Assembly: GCF_042662625.1 (NCBI RefSeq)
Contig: NZ_JBHSXH010000011.1
Span: forward strand, 124,001-188,000
Origin: Halopelagius fulvigenes
GTDB taxonomy: Archaea > Halobacteriota > Halobacteria > Halobacteriales > Haloferacaceae
Length of the DNA: 64,000 nt
Direction: 5' to 3'
Each line of letters opens with the position of its first letter. The first letter of the stretch is position 1. Positions 43,462 through 53,333 of the stretch are shown here, piece after piece. A program made the translations under genes and the position numbers. The notes beneath the pieces are model-generated. The model saw only the letters and a program-made list of their open reading frames with translations. It did no database searches and had not been told where the DNA came from.

Positions 43462-45270
43462 TCAGACGGGGATGAACTCCGGTTCGACGCGTTTCAGCCG
43501 ACCGGTGTCGTCGAGGAACGAATGGAAGTCGTCGTACAGGTCGGTGCACTCGTGGTCGGCGTCTCGCCCGCGGAAGACGTTCCAGTTCGCGACGACGCTG
43601 CAGTGTTTCCCCGCCCGCGCCAACGCGACGTTGAGTCGGCGCGGCCCGTCGGGTCGGCGGCCCATGAACCCGACGCGGCCCGCCTCGTTGCTCCTGACGA
43701 GGGAGAGAAACACCGCGTCCCGTTCGCTCCCTTGGAAGGAGTCCACCGTATCGACGGTGATGCGCCCGCCGCCCGAGACGCGTTCGCGCAGCGAATCCCG
43801 AATCACGTCCACCTGCGCGCTGTAGGGCGTGATGACGCCGATATCGCCGGGACCGACGCCGTTCGACGCGTCCGAGACGACTTCGCTCGCGAGGTAGGTC
43901 ACGAGTCGCGCCTCCGTCTCGTTGACGTACGAGTTACCCGCGCGTCGTTCCTCGCCGACGACGTGGAACCCCCGGAGGGCGTCGAGTCCCTCGACGGCGG
44001 AGACGTCGCGGCCGTTCCTGAGCGTCCGTCCGTAGAACCGGCGGTTCGGGAAGTGAACGACGTCGCGGTGCATCCGGTACTGCGTCCGGAGTTGGACGCC
44101 GACGCCTTCGTAGACGCCGCCCTCGGCGTACACGTGCTCGAAAATAGAGAGTCCGCCTGCGGACTCGGGCGGGGAGTCGGACGCGCTGTACGGCGGCAGT
44201 TGCCTGTGGTCGCCCGCGAGGACCAGCGTCTCGCCCTTCGAGAGCGGAACGCACGCGGAGGTATACGTCGCCTGCGTCGCCTCGTCCATCACCACGAGGT
44301 CGAACCGCGGGGGAAGCGCCGCCGCACTCCCGTTGGTGGAGGCGATCACGTCGGCGTCCTCGGGCCGCGTCGTCCCGTAGGCGTCGCGGACGAGTGACCG
44401 CGAGGACCGGCGGTAGTTCCGTCTGGCGAGGACGAACTCCGCCGCGCCGTGTTGCGCGTACGCGTGAAGCGACCGTTCGTCGGCCTCGGATTCGGTCGAC
44501 GCGCCGACGACGAGGTTGTCGACAGCCTGATTCGAGTCCGCGCAGACGAGGACGGATCGACCGCTCTGGGCCGCGCGGCGGACGATTTCGACGAGCGTTC
44601 TCGTCTTGCCCGTCCCCGGCGGGCCGTGGATGCAACAGACATCGTCCGCGAGAAGCGCGTGTTCGACGGCTTCCTGTTGTTCTTGGTTGAGTTCGACGTC
44701 GTGGGTGGAACTCGTCGCCGCGCGGTCGCTTCCGAAGGTGAGTCTGCGGCGACCGGTGAGTGCGTCCGCGAGCGACGACCGAGACTCGACGCTGTCGATG
44801 GCCTCTCGCTCGCGGTCGAACGGGACGGGATTCAACAGGAGAATCGCGCCGTATCCGCGGCGTTTCGGCGCGAGGAACGATCCGACCGAGGCGCGTTCCT
44901 CGGGCACGAAGTCCGAGTGCCAGAACCGAATCTGCGCGCAGAGCGACGACGCCTCGAACGCCTCCCGGAAGATTCGCTTGCGGCTATCGGCGTCGGCGTC
45001 GTAGTAGACGAACATTCCCTCGTCGGTCAACCCCTCCGAGTAGACGACGTACTCGCCCGTCAGGGCGGCCGAGTCGGGTTCGTGAAGCGGGAGACGCGTC
45101 CACTCGTTGCGGTCCGGGTGCGCCAGTTCCGCGTGCGCGGCGGCGAACTCCGTGACCGTCGTCGTGGGAACGTCGAAGGCGGCGTCGGACGGCCCGGCGT
45201 CGCTCCGCGCGGCGAGTGACGCGGAATCGGCGTCGAACGCGGCCACCGCCTTCTCGAACAGGAGGGACAT
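43462..45270 (-). CDS. Superfamily 1B helicase (UPF1/DNA2-like)
   Basis: The 602-residue protein has a unique N-terminal domain (residues 1-190) with no recognised nuclease motif, then helicase motifs: Q-like LNQEQQEAVEHAL (195-207), Walker A GPPGTGKT (216-223), Walker B VVMDEATQ near residue 330, motif III LAGDHRQLPP, motif IV-like QYRMH, motif V/VI VDTVDSFQGSERD near residue 515 and NVALARAGKH near residue 555. It probably unwinds DNA or RNA in repair or replication. It lies 1.5 kb from the origin, but a functional link is not shown. Confidence 0.85.
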   Translation of the reverse strand: MSLLFEKAVAAFDADSASLAARSDAGPSDAAFDVPTTTVTEFAAAHAELAHPDRNEWTRLPLHEPDSAALTGEYVVYSEGLTDEGMFVYYDADADSRKRIFREAFEASSLCAQIRFWHSDFVPEERASVGSFLAPKRRGYGAILLLNPVPFDREREAIDSVESRSSLADALTGRRRLTFGSDRAATSSTHDVELNQEQQEAVEHALLADDVCCIHGPPGTGKTRTLVEIVRRAAQSGRSVLVCADSNQAVDNLVVGASTESEADERSLHAYAQHGAAEFVLARRNYRRSSRSLVRDAYGTTRPEDADVIASTNGSAAALPPRFDLVVMDEATQATYTSACVPLSKGETLVLAGDHRQLPPYSASDSPPESAGGLSIFEHVYAEGGVYEGVGVQLRTQYRMHRDVVHFPNRRFYGRTLRNGRDVSAVEGLDALRGFHVVGEERRAGNSYVNETEARLVTYLASEVVSDASNGVGPGDIGVITPYSAQVDVIRDSLRERVSGGGRITVDTVDSFQGSERDAVFLSLVRSNEAGRVGFMGRRPDGPRRLNVALARAGKHCSVVANWNVFRGRDADHECTDLYDDFHSFLDDTGRLKRVEPEFIPV

Positions 45271-45498
45271 TCAGCGAATCTGTCGCCCCATCCGTACAAA
45301 AACGTTCCGCGGCGTGTAATCGGGTTGACCGTTCGACTGGCGGCCCGACGCCGCTTCCGTCTCTCGTGGGGTATGTCGGACCTGGCGGCGAGAGACGTAT
45401 GGCGACGAGGGATTCACGGACCGCTTCGAGCCTCTCCGTCGCTCTCTGTTCTCACACGGTCATTCATGTTTATGCCGAATGACCTACTCGGTTCGGGT

Positions 45499-46836
45499 AT
45501 GGAGACGCTATCCGACCTCGTCGTCGCCGAGGAAACCGTCCTCGAAGCCTGCGGCGAGGTAGAGTTACCGGAGATGGGACTCGTACAGCAGGTGTGGGAG
45601 ACGGACCCGATTCCGCCCGACGAAATCGCGCGGCGGGCGGCCGACGCCGTCTCTGACCTTCCGCTCGACCGGATTCCCGACGGCGGCGAAGTGGCCGTCG
45701 GGGCGGGCAGTCGCGGCATCGCGAACCTCTCGACTATCGTCGGCGGCGTGGTCGAGGAACTCCAATCGAGGGGGTACGACCCGTTCGTCTTCCCGGCGAT
45801 GGGGAGTCACGGCGGTGCGACGGCGGAAGGACAGGAGGAGATGCTGGCGGAACTGGGCGTCGACGAGCAGACTATCGGCTGCGAAATCCGGTCGAGCATG
45901 GACGTCGTCCAGATAGGGACGACGCCGGAACGCGACGTGCCCGTCGTGGCCGACGCGAACGCGGCCGCCGCCGACGCGATTCTCCCGGTCAACCGGGTCA
46001 AGCCGCACACGGACTTCGACGGAACGGTGGAAAGCGGCCTCTCGAAGATGCTCGTCATCGGCATGGGGAAGCAACGAGGTGCCAAAATCGCCCACGAGTG
46101 GGCCGTCGATTGGAGTTTCCGGAACATGATCCCCGAGATTACGGGGCAGTTACTGGAGGAACTCCCGGTCGTCGGCGGCGTCGCCATCGTCGAGGACCAA
46201 CACGACGACACGGACCACATCGAGGGCGTCCCGCCCGCGGGGTTCCTCGACCGGGAGGCCGAACTGTTGGAGACGGCGTACGACATCATGCCGAAGGTTC
46301 CGTACGAGAAACTGGACGTACTCGTCGTGGACCGACAGGGGAAGGACGTCAGCGGACAGGGGATGGACACGAACGTCATCGGCCGCCGGCCGTTCGCCAT
46401 CAACGAACCGGGGCCGGAGGAGCCGGAGATAAAGCGAATCTACGCCCGGAGTCTCACGGAGACGACGCACGGGAACGCCATGGGGATGGGCTCCGCCGAC
46501 TTCGTCCACCGCGACATCGCCGCCGACCTCGACAGTTCGACGACGCTGATAAACGCCATCACGGCCAGTACGACCCGGGGCGTCCGACTCCCGCCGGTGG
46601 TCGAAACCGACCGCGCCGGCCTCGTGGCCGCGCTTTCGACGCTGGGCGTCGTCGGCCCGGACGACGCGCGCGTCCTCAGGGCGACCGACACGATGCGTCT
46701 GGACCGGCTGTACGCCTCGAAAGCGCTCGTCGAGGAAGCCCGCGACAGGGACGACCTGCGCGTGCTGAGAGAACCCGAACCGATAGCGTTCGAGGGCGGG
46801 CAGTTCGCCGCGCCGACGCCGCACGAGACGGAGTGA
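45499..46836 (+). CDS. LarA-like protein (DUF2088, lactate racemase N-terminal family)
   Basis: The 445-residue protein has the GSRGIANLSTIVGGVVEEL segment near residue 73 and AMGSHGGATAEGQEEML near residue 100. The latter resembles the GxHR/GSHGG region of LarA-type racemases. It lacks nearby larB, larC or larE genes that build the nickel-pincer cofactor, so either those are elsewhere or it works differently. The substrate is probably a 2-hydroxy acid or a sugar acid. An earlier start at 45472 is possible. Confidence 0.75.
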   Translation: METLSDLVVAEETVLEACGEVELPEMGLVQQVWETDPIPPDEIARRAADAVSDLPLDRIPDGGEVAVGAGSRGIANLSTIVGGVVEELQSRGYDPFVFPAMGSHGGATAEGQEEMLAELGVDEQTIGCEIRSSMDVVQIGTTPERDVPVVADANAAAADAILPVNRVKPHTDFDGTVESGLSKMLVIGMGKQRGAKIAHEWAVDWSFRNMIPEITGQLLEELPVVGGVAIVEDQHDDTDHIEGVPPAGFLDREAELLETAYDIMPKVPYEKLDVLVVDRQGKDVSGQGMDTNVIGRRPFAINEPGPEEPEIKRIYARSLTETTHGNAMGMGSADFVHRDIAADLDSSTTLINAITASTTRGVRLPPVVETDRAGLVAALSTLGVVGPDDARVLRATDTMRLDRLYASKALVEEARDRDDLRVLREPEPIAFEGGQFAAPTPHETE

Positions 46837-46850
46837 GTCTCCGACCGTAG

Positions 46851-47867
46851 TCAGTCGATTCTCGGAACGCGCGCCGCCCGACTCGGCGTCTTCCCCTCCA
46901 CCGTCGGCCACCCGTCACTCCAGTCGATGCAGTCTACCATGAGGATGCGTCGCGGCGTCTCCTCTACGTACCCTTCTCCCTCCTCGTAGGCGTGGTAGAG
47001 CAACCAGTCGTCGCCGGCGTCGTCGGTGACGACGGCGTTGTGACCGGGTCCGACGAACCCGTTCCCGCCTTCGACGACGACGGGGCCTTTCGCCTCCCGG
47101 AGGTCGTTTCCGTCCGCGCCCTCGTAGGGGCCGAGCAACGAGTCCGAACGGCCGGCGCGGACGTGGTACGTACTCGACATCCCCTCGCAGCAGGTGCCGA
47201 CTGACCCGAAGAAGTAGTACCGACCGCCCCGTTCGACGACGTAGGCTCCCTCGTAGTGGTCGCCGGCGATGCGCGTCTTCTCTCCCCTCGTGTCCAACCC
47301 GTCCGAACGCAACGCTATCGCGTAGATTCCCCGGCGACTCCCCCAGAAGAGGTACGGCGCGCCGTCGCGGAGGAAGACCATCGGGTCGATGGAGTTCTCC
47401 ACGCCGATCTCGTCGCCGCGAAAGAGTTTCCCCCGGTCGGTGAACGGTCCGGCGGGGTCGTCGCCGGTCGCGACGCCGATACCGGGGTTCTCGTCTCCCC
47501 AGTCGGCGTACGAGTAGTAGAGGTAGTACGTCCCGTTCATCCGGACCACGTCCGGCGCCCACAGGTACGCGCCGTCCCTCCAGTCGGGTTTCGACTCGAA
47601 CGCCTCCCCGGCGCGCGTCCAGTTCACCAGATCCTCCGACTCGACTATCGGAACGCGCCGAAATCGCTCGCCGTCCTCCTCCGTTCCGTAGGCGTAGAAC
47701 GTGCCGTCCGCGGCGCGCACCACCGACGGGTCCGGGAACACCCGCTCGAACACCGGATTCCGATACGTCTCGGTCGGCCCTCCGTCGAATCCGTCCGGGG
47801 GCGACCCCGCGCACCCGGAGAGTCCCGCGACTCCGACGCTGCCCGCGAGGAATCTCCGCCGTCGCAT
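46851..47867 (-). CDS. Secreted GH43 family glycosidase (Tat lipoprotein)
   Basis: The 338-residue protein begins MRRRRFLAGSVGVAGLSGCA: a twin-arginine signal with lipobox LSGC (Cys19). The body is a five-bladed propeller with FPDPSVVR (Asp base, near residue 45), the ENSIDPMVFL pKa-modulating Asp near residue 160, and HYEGAYVVE (general acid Glu near residue 205). It resembles arabinan/xylan-acting GH43 enzymes. Being anchored outside the cell, it could trim arabinose or xylose side chains before import, complementing the GH10 xylanase. Confidence 0.88.
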   Translation of the reverse strand: MRRRRFLAGSVGVAGLSGCAGSPPDGFDGGPTETYRNPVFERVFPDPSVVRAADGTFYAYGTEEDGERFRRVPIVESEDLVNWTRAGEAFESKPDWRDGAYLWAPDVVRMNGTYYLYYSYADWGDENPGIGVATGDDPAGPFTDRGKLFRGDEIGVENSIDPMVFLRDGAPYLFWGSRRGIYAIALRSDGLDTRGEKTRIAGDHYEGAYVVERGGRYYFFGSVGTCCEGMSSTYHVRAGRSDSLLGPYEGADGNDLREAKGPVVVEGGNGFVGPGHNAVVTDDAGDDWLLYHAYEEGEGYVEETPRRILMVDCIDWSDGWPTVEGKTPSRAARVPRID

Positions 47868-48026
47868 ACTATCGCTACGGCGTCTACGGTGAAAACGCTC
47901 GCCCCGCCGTCGATCGGAGACGGCGGGCGGAGAGCGGACTGCACACGACGACTCGTTTCGGACGGGCGGACCGTCCGGTCGGCGGCGAAAGAGCCGAAGT
48001 GCCAGCGTCGCGAACCGACGGCTACG

Positions 48027-48434
48027 ATGTCGCGGACAAACGACGGCCTCGTCGTCCGGCGGATACTCGCATTCCTCGCGGACGCCGTCGTCCTCGTCTG
48101 CGCTCTCTTCGCCGTCACGGGACGCCTCGTTCGTTCTCGGGGGCGTCGCCTCGCGGCGACGGCGGCGCTCACCGCCGTCGTCGGCCTCCCGTATCATATC
48201 GTCCTCGAAGGCGCGTTCGGACGCACCGTCGGCAAGCGCGCGTTCGGCATCGCCGTCGTCTCGGCGGACGGCGGCGACTGCACGTACGCCGCGGCGACGA
48301 TTCGGACGCTGTTTCGGTTCGTCGATTGGCTCCCCGCGGGCTACCTCCTCGCGTTCGTCGCGATGGCGGTGACGGACGGCCGCCGCCGACTGGGAGACGT
48401 CGCCGCCGGGACTCTCGTCGTCCGCGACGAGTAG
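48027..48434 (+). CDS. RDD family membrane protein
   Basis: The 135-residue protein has VRRILAFLADAVVLVCALFAV (the first helix with RxxAxxxD), GRTVGKRAFGIAVV near residue 74, and DWLPAGYLLAFVAMAV with RRLGDVAAGTLVV at the end, which are RDD-domain features. Three membrane helices are predicted. The family may be Na+/H+-related; the specific role is unknown. The gene starts divergently from the GH43 lipoprotein gene. Confidence 0.85.
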   Translation: MSRTNDGLVVRRILAFLADAVVLVCALFAVTGRLVRSRGRRLAATAALTAVVGLPYHIVLEGAFGRTVGKRAFGIAVVSADGGDCTYAAATIRTLFRFVDWLPAGYLLAFVAMAVTDGRRRLGDVAAGTLVVRDE

Positions 48435-48507
48435 GTGGTGTGACGAGTACGCAACGTGACGAGTACGCGGCGGATACATTGACAATCTGCCGTCACGTCG
48501 TGTCGGT

Positions 48508-49200
48508 ATGATTCCGATAGCGTTCGGGTGGGAGCACGTCCTGTTCGCGAACTGGCGCGTGGATGCGGACGTGATCGACGCGCACATCCCCGACGCCCTC
48601 TCCGTGCAGGAGTTCGACGGGTCCGGGTGGCTCTCCATCGTCCCCTTCCGAAACGTCGACGTCCGCCCGCGGGGACTCCCGGCGTCGGTGGGCATCCCGG
48701 TGCCGGAGTTGAACCTCCGGACGTACGTCACCTGCGACGGCGAGCAGGGGGTCTACTTCTTCAACCTCGACGCGAGTAGCCTCCTCGCAACCGTCGGCGC
48801 GCGCCTGACGCACCACCTGCCGTACTACTACTCCCGTATCCGGATGGGGGGCGAAGACGGCCGCGTCAGATTCGAGAACCGGCGGTGCCACCCCGGCGAC
48901 CGGCCGGTCACGTTCTTCGCCACCTACGGGCCGACGGGCGACGCCTTCAAGGCCGAACCGGGGTCGCTGACCGAGTTCCTGACGGAACGACGGCGACTGT
49001 ACACGCAGGACATGAGCGGACAGATTAGGTACACGGACATCTCCCACGAACGGTGGCCGCTCTACGATGCGGAGTGGACCGTCGAGGAGAACACGCTGTT
49101 CGAGGCGAACGGGTTCGACCACCCCGACGGTGACCCGATACTCTACTACAGTCCGCGGACTGACGTCGTGACCACGCGGAGCAAGCGGTGGCGTTCCTGA
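48508..49200 (+). CDS. DUF2071 (YqjF-like) protein
   Basis: The 230-residue protein starts MIPIAFGWEHVLFANWRVDA and has the DUF2071 pattern: GWLSIVPFRNVDVRPRGLPA, ELNLRTYVTCDGEQGVYFFN and a YYYSRI...ERWPLYDAEW pair. The family is an acetoacetate-decarboxylase-like fold with unknown function. No operon partner is evident. Confidence 0.85.
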   Translation: MIPIAFGWEHVLFANWRVDADVIDAHIPDALSVQEFDGSGWLSIVPFRNVDVRPRGLPASVGIPVPELNLRTYVTCDGEQGVYFFNLDASSLLATVGARLTHHLPYYYSRIRMGGEDGRVRFENRRCHPGDRPVTFFATYGPTGDAFKAEPGSLTEFLTERRRLYTQDMSGQIRYTDISHERWPLYDAEWTVEENTLFEANGFDHPDGDPILYYSPRTDVVTTRSKRWRS

Positions 49201-49328
49201 CGCCCGGCGACCCGACGGCGTAGTAGTTGAACTGGTACCCTCGATGCATACGATCCGAATCCTACTCGCGAGATTCCGTCCGTAACGAGATGGACTGAAT
49301 CACCTGCTCGGTAGAGCGTGCGAGTGTA

Positions 49329-49511
49329 TTAGTGAGGCGATTGGCGAAGCTGCCAGCCTGTAACGAGAACCACGATCAGCCACCCAATAAAAGCGATTAC
49401 TCCTAAGGCTCCTCCTTCGCCGGTCGCTACCCTGTAGATCTGTATTGACCCTGATATACTCGCTGCAGTAACAACAAGCCACTGTCGGCGCGGAGACGCT
49501 TCATCTGTCAC
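49329..49511 (-). CDS. Small membrane protein, GTG start
   Basis: A 60-residue frame from GTG 49511 reads MTDEASPRRQWLVVTAASIS and then a C-terminal hydrophobic helix (ALGVIAFIGWLIVVLVTGW). An AT-rich aaattatagg element is just upstream. No family was recognised, and coding status rests on composition alone. Confidence 0.4.
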   Translation of the reverse strand: MTDEASPRRQWLVVTAASISGSIQIYRVATGEGGALGVIAFIGWLIVVLVTGWQLRQSPH

Positions 49512-49675
49512 CTATAATTTACGTTCTGCTTATCATCATAAATGTGACTGAAAGCCATCGGCGAATACAACGCCTTTACTGAACGCCGGGACTGCCTTCT
49601 TGACCGCCGTGCTACAGTAGAACACTTCCGGACGGCGAGAAAGAAGAAAAAACCGCGGCGGAGCGAAGTCGCTCC

Positions 49676-50983
49676 TCAGTTACCGACGTTCGTCGCGCGT
49701 TCGACGACGTCCGCGCCGTACATCTCCTCTAACTCCTCGTGTTGGTCCGGTCGGTGCTCGTAGACGTCTTGGAACAGGGTTATCGGCGTCTGCGCGGCCT
49801 GATAGGTGGCTTCGTCCCACATCCGGTCCTTGCTGATGTCGATTTCGACGCCGTCGATGGCGAGCGTCGTCGCCTGCGTCATGGCGATTGCGCCCTTCCC
49901 GGCTTCCTTGGCCGCCTCGAACTCCTCCATGGAGTCGACGATGTCGTCCATGCTCGGGACGTAGGCGGTCATGTCCAGCAACTCCTCGCGCAGTTCGTCC
50001 TCGTCGAGTTGCTGTTCGTCGCCGCCGACGCGCAGGACGTACTCGCCGTCGCCGGTCTCTTCGAGGCTCACTTCGTTCCCCTCGTACCGTTGGCGTCCGT
50101 CCTCCGATTCGAGCTCTATCTCGCGGTCGCCGACCTGCAGGAGCCAACTGCCGGTCTTCGGCGGCAGGGGCGCTTTGTTCGCTTCGACGACCTGACCGGG
50201 CGTCAAAGACCAGATGCCGGTCATCCCCTTCGCCCGGTTCTCGGTCATTCGCTCTCGGTACCCCTCGACGTCGCGGATGTCGTCGTACGGGCCGTCCACC
50301 GCGATGAGGCCGGCGGCGCTGGCACCTCGGGAGGTGTTGTGCCGCAGTTCGGGCCACGGCGGCAGTTCGCCGGTGGGCGTCATCGCGCGCATGTCCTTCG
50401 TGTAGTCGACCTCGCCGTCGACGAGGAGGAAGAGGCGTTCGAGGTTGTTAGAGGGCTTGCCCATCTCCTCGCGGAGGTCACCGAGGGCCAGTTCGGCCTC
50501 GCCGCTCTCGACGATAACCGACATCGAGAGGCTTCCCTCTTCGAGTCCGTGCTCGTTCTCGATGATGGTGAAGAACTCGTCGGCCTTCTTCCAGTCGTCT
50601 ATGTCGCCGACCTCGGGGATGACGAATCCGTCGATGTACTCGACGGCGCCGTTGTCGGGGTCGGCTATCTCCAGCATCTGCTGGAACCCCTGATACCGGG
50701 TGGTGGGACGCTCCCGGTGCCAAACGACGCGGGGGTGGATCTCGCCGGGGAAGTCCGCTCCGTGTTCGGAGACGACTTCGACGATGTTCTCGACGCCCTC
50801 GTCGCGCATCGAGGGGGCCGTCGCGTCCTCGTTGTCCGGAACCCACACGTCCGGCGCCTGCATCCCGCGGAGTTGGGCCGCGCTCTTCACCATCTTCGCG
50901 GAGTCGTCCTCTCCTTCGACCGCAGTGGGTGATGTAAAGAACGTTCGAACGAATTCGCGCTCGTAGTGTCGTTTGACGCTCAT
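49676..50983 (-). CDS. aceB: Malate synthase, haloarchaeal type
   Basis: The 435-residue protein opens MSVKRHYEREFVRTFFTSPT and matches the distinctive haloarchaeal malate synthase known from Haloferax. It is a CitE-like TIM barrel of about 430 residues with WVPDNEDATAPSMRDEG near residue 50 and HPRVVWHRERPTTRYQGF near residue 85. It joins glyoxylate and acetyl-CoA to malate. The usual partner isocitrate lyase is not adjacent. Glyoxylate could instead come from glycolaldehyde or glycolate produced in sugar catabolism. A TATA-like tgtttattatc lies about 30 bases upstream. Confidence 0.9.
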   Translation of the reverse strand: MSVKRHYEREFVRTFFTSPTAVEGEDDSAKMVKSAAQLRGMQAPDVWVPDNEDATAPSMRDEGVENIVEVVSEHGADFPGEIHPRVVWHRERPTTRYQGFQQMLEIADPDNGAVEYIDGFVIPEVGDIDDWKKADEFFTIIENEHGLEEGSLSMSVIVESGEAELALGDLREEMGKPSNNLERLFLLVDGEVDYTKDMRAMTPTGELPPWPELRHNTSRGASAAGLIAVDGPYDDIRDVEGYRERMTENRAKGMTGIWSLTPGQVVEANKAPLPPKTGSWLLQVGDREIELESEDGRQRYEGNEVSLEETGDGEYVLRVGGDEQQLDEDELREELLDMTAYVPSMDDIVDSMEEFEAAKEAGKGAIAMTQATTLAIDGVEIDISKDRMWDEATYQAAQTPITLFQDVYEHRPDQHEELEEMYGADVVERATNVGN

Positions 50984-51162
50984 ATCGGGCGTATTGGAAA
51001 CGTTCTCGAATGATAATAAACATTCGCCATAGTCCTGAATACTGCCCGCAAAATCGCCGAACGGCGGGCGGCCGATGGTGAGAGAGAGCGGGCGTTCAGC
51101 CGGTTCTACGCAATGAAACTACTCTTGACGTTCTCTCGATAGACTCCGTTCGTCCTCTCGGT

Positions 51163-51210
51163 AGTATTACTAATCAGTGTTACTGAGAAGTATTACTGAT
51201 CAGTATTAAC
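51163..51210. repeat. Two 22-base direct repeats with palindromic core
   Basis: Copies at 51163-51184 and 51189-51210 match at 18 of 22 positions. The second contains the perfect 12-base palindrome TACTGATCAGTA (51194-51205). They lie about 150 bases upstream of the malate synthase TATA box and after the lipid kinase gene's stop at 51343. Confidence 0.55.
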
Positions 51211-51342
51211 TTCCGTCAAACACACTCTTCTAAGCACTGAAGTCGTCTTGGTCCCATCCGCTCTCAGTTACGACCATACGGACGGCCGAGTATCGGAAAA
51301 CGCGACTCCGTCGGTGAGAGCGTCGTTCAGCGAGCGCCGGAC

Positions 51343-52311
51343 TCAGTCCGTCTCGGGGACGGGTTCGTACTCCGGCCCGACGGCGACGGTCAACTCCCGC
51401 GGGCGAACGGAGAGGTTCAGGCGGCGGTGGGTGCTTATCTCTCCGTCCAGACTGAACTCGACGCCCTCCCCCTGTTGGTGGGTGATTTCGAGTCGCTCGG
51501 CGGTGAGTTGGGTCACGTGCTCCGTCTCCCGTCCGAACCACCGTTGGGCCGCCGCTTCCCTGAGCATCTCCGGCGTCGGCATCTCCTCTACGATGGTCAC
51601 GTCGAACAGGCCGTCCTCGACGTTCGCTTGGCCGCCGCGGGGAAAGTGCCGCGCGTTCCCGACGAGGAGACAGAGCGCGTCGCCCTCCCACGTCTTCGGG
51701 TCCATCTCCGGCCCGGTTTCGATGTCGATTGCGACGTGAAGCGGGTCGAACGTCGCCGCCTGTTGGATGCCGGTGATGACGTATGCGAGGGTGCCGACGC
51801 GTTCCTTCAACTCCGGACTGGTCTCGGAACTCGTCTTCGAGGTGAGGCCGGCGATGCAGGAGTTGACGAACGGTTCGCCGTCGGCCACGCCCAAGTCGAT
51901 ACGCCGGCGTTCGCCGGTTTCGAGAACCTCGAAGGCGTGTTCGACGTCCCGCACGCCGATGTTCCCCGCGAAGTTGTTCCCCGTCCCGCCGGGGACGACA
52001 CCGAAGGTGACGTCCGCTAGCGCGTCCGCCCGGTCGAGTCCGCGAACGACCTCGTGTACCGTCCCGTCGCCGCCGCACGCGGCGACTCGCCGGACGCCCT
52101 CCGCTGCGGCCTCCTCCGCGAGGGCCATCGCATCGCCCGCCTCTTCCGTCTCCCTGACGGCGTATCCGTACTCTTCGGCGAGCGAACGCACCTCGTCTCC
52201 GTGGTCGCCGGCCCCGCTCACCGGGTTGAGCACGATGCGCCACTGCCCGTCGTCGCCGTCCGATGCGGTCCCTGCCTTCGAACCGTCGGAAGTCGTGTCG
52301 TTGTCTATCAT
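51343..52311 (-). CDS. Diacylglycerol/lipid kinase family protein
   Basis: The 322-residue protein has the DAGK catalytic features: IVLNPVSGAG near residue 27, the ATP-binding CGGDGTVHEVV near residue 78, and GVVPGGTGNNFA near residue 105. The C-terminal sandwich with LFDVTIVEEMPTPEML and LDGEISTHRRL follows. It phosphorylates a lipid or related alcohol at the membrane; the substrate in archaeal ether-lipid cells is unknown. Start ATG 52311 precedes a short acidic leader typical of haloarchaea. Confidence 0.88.
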   Translation of the reverse strand: MIDNDTTSDGSKAGTASDGDDGQWRIVLNPVSGAGDHGDEVRSLAEEYGYAVRETEEAGDAMALAEEAAAEGVRRVAACGGDGTVHEVVRGLDRADALADVTFGVVPGGTGNNFAGNIGVRDVEHAFEVLETGERRRIDLGVADGEPFVNSCIAGLTSKTSSETSPELKERVGTLAYVITGIQQAATFDPLHVAIDIETGPEMDPKTWEGDALCLLVGNARHFPRGGQANVEDGLFDVTIVEEMPTPEMLREAAAQRWFGRETEHVTQLTAERLEITHQQGEGVEFSLDGEISTHRRLNLSVRPRELTVAVGPEYEPVPETD

Positions 52312-52508
52312 CGCCTTGGAAAACGTCGCCTGTCGGCGTTCTGTGGCGGTCGCGATTCTCGCACGCGTTCCGTCGTACGGCGTCGATTCCGAATCATCGA
52401 TTTCGCGGCCGTCTGCCTCTCTCGGGAGGGCTGACTGGGTACTGAATAGCGGGTGTACGCGCCGCCGTCGCAAATAGATTCGGGCGAGTCGCACGCCCGC
52501 GCCCGATT

Positions 52509-53333
52509 TCACTCCTCGGCGAGTCGAACCGGGTCGCCGACGCGAACCGTCGCCCCGCGGTGGTCCTCGGGCACGTCCGTGAGTATCATCAGCGTGTAGA
52601 AGTGGTCGAACGCCGCCTCGTCGGCCCACTCGGGGAACGTCTCTCGCCGCCGTTCGACGAACCGTTCGCGGAACTCGGGCGTCCAGTCGCCGGTGTCGGG
52701 ATCCCGTTGCGGGACGACGCACCGACCGCAGGGCGTGACGCCGTCGAACCGAACGTCGCCGGCGACGAACGACGGCGCGTCGGGGCCGACGAACCGGTCC
52801 TCCCAGAATGCCGGCACGCCGCTAACTTCGACGTTCGCTCGGAGTCTGCGCCGCATCCCCTCCACCGTCGTCCCGTCGAACCACGAGGCGACTTCCCGCA
52901 GGGTCGCGGTGCTGATGACCGACGGCCCCATCCCGCGGCGGTCCACGAACCCCAAGCTCCGGTCTCGCTTCAGCGTCAACTCCTCCCCGAAGAACTCGCT
53001 GAACCACTCGGACGCGCGTTTCCGCCCGCTCTCGGCGTCGAGGTCGAATTCGCCGGTCTCCCCGTCTTCGGTCCGCACCGTCAGCGTCCCCGTCTCCTCG
53101 TCGAACGTCGTATCGACGTCGTGGACGCGTTCCGTCCGTTTCCCGTTCATCACGTCGCCGTCGGCGTCACCGGACCGCGTCGGGTGGCCCGACGAGTCGC
53201 TCTCGTCGGCGTCGAAGAGTGCGAACTCGCGGTCGTATTCGAGCGTTCCGCCCTCCAACACCTCCGCGGCGTCGAGGCGGAGTCCGTCGAGTCCCTTCAC
53301 CGGATACACCGAGATCCGCTTGATTTCTCCCAT
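52509..53333 (-). CDS. MOSC domain protein (YcbX/mARC-like)
   Basis: The 274-residue protein has the MOSC N-terminal beta-barrel (MGEIKRISVYPVKGLDGLRL) and the C-terminal MOSC domain with the molybdenum-coordinating Cys in FDGVTPCGRCVVPQRD (near residue 210) and PVISTATL-like GPSVISTATLREVASW. Such proteins bind the molybdenum cofactor and reduce N-hydroxylated compounds or move sulfur. A second Cys sits three residues on (CGRC), as in many family members. The start at 53333 is two codons after an alternative ATG. Confidence 0.88.
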   Translation of the reverse strand: MGEIKRISVYPVKGLDGLRLDAAEVLEGGTLEYDREFALFDADESDSSGHPTRSGDADGDVMNGKRTERVHDVDTTFDEETGTLTVRTEDGETGEFDLDAESGRKRASEWFSEFFGEELTLKRDRSLGFVDRRGMGPSVISTATLREVASWFDGTTVEGMRRRLRANVEVSGVPAFWEDRFVGPDAPSFVAGDVRFDGVTPCGRCVVPQRDPDTGDWTPEFRERFVERRRETFPEWADEAAFDHFYTLMILTDVPEDHRGATVRVGDPVRLAEE

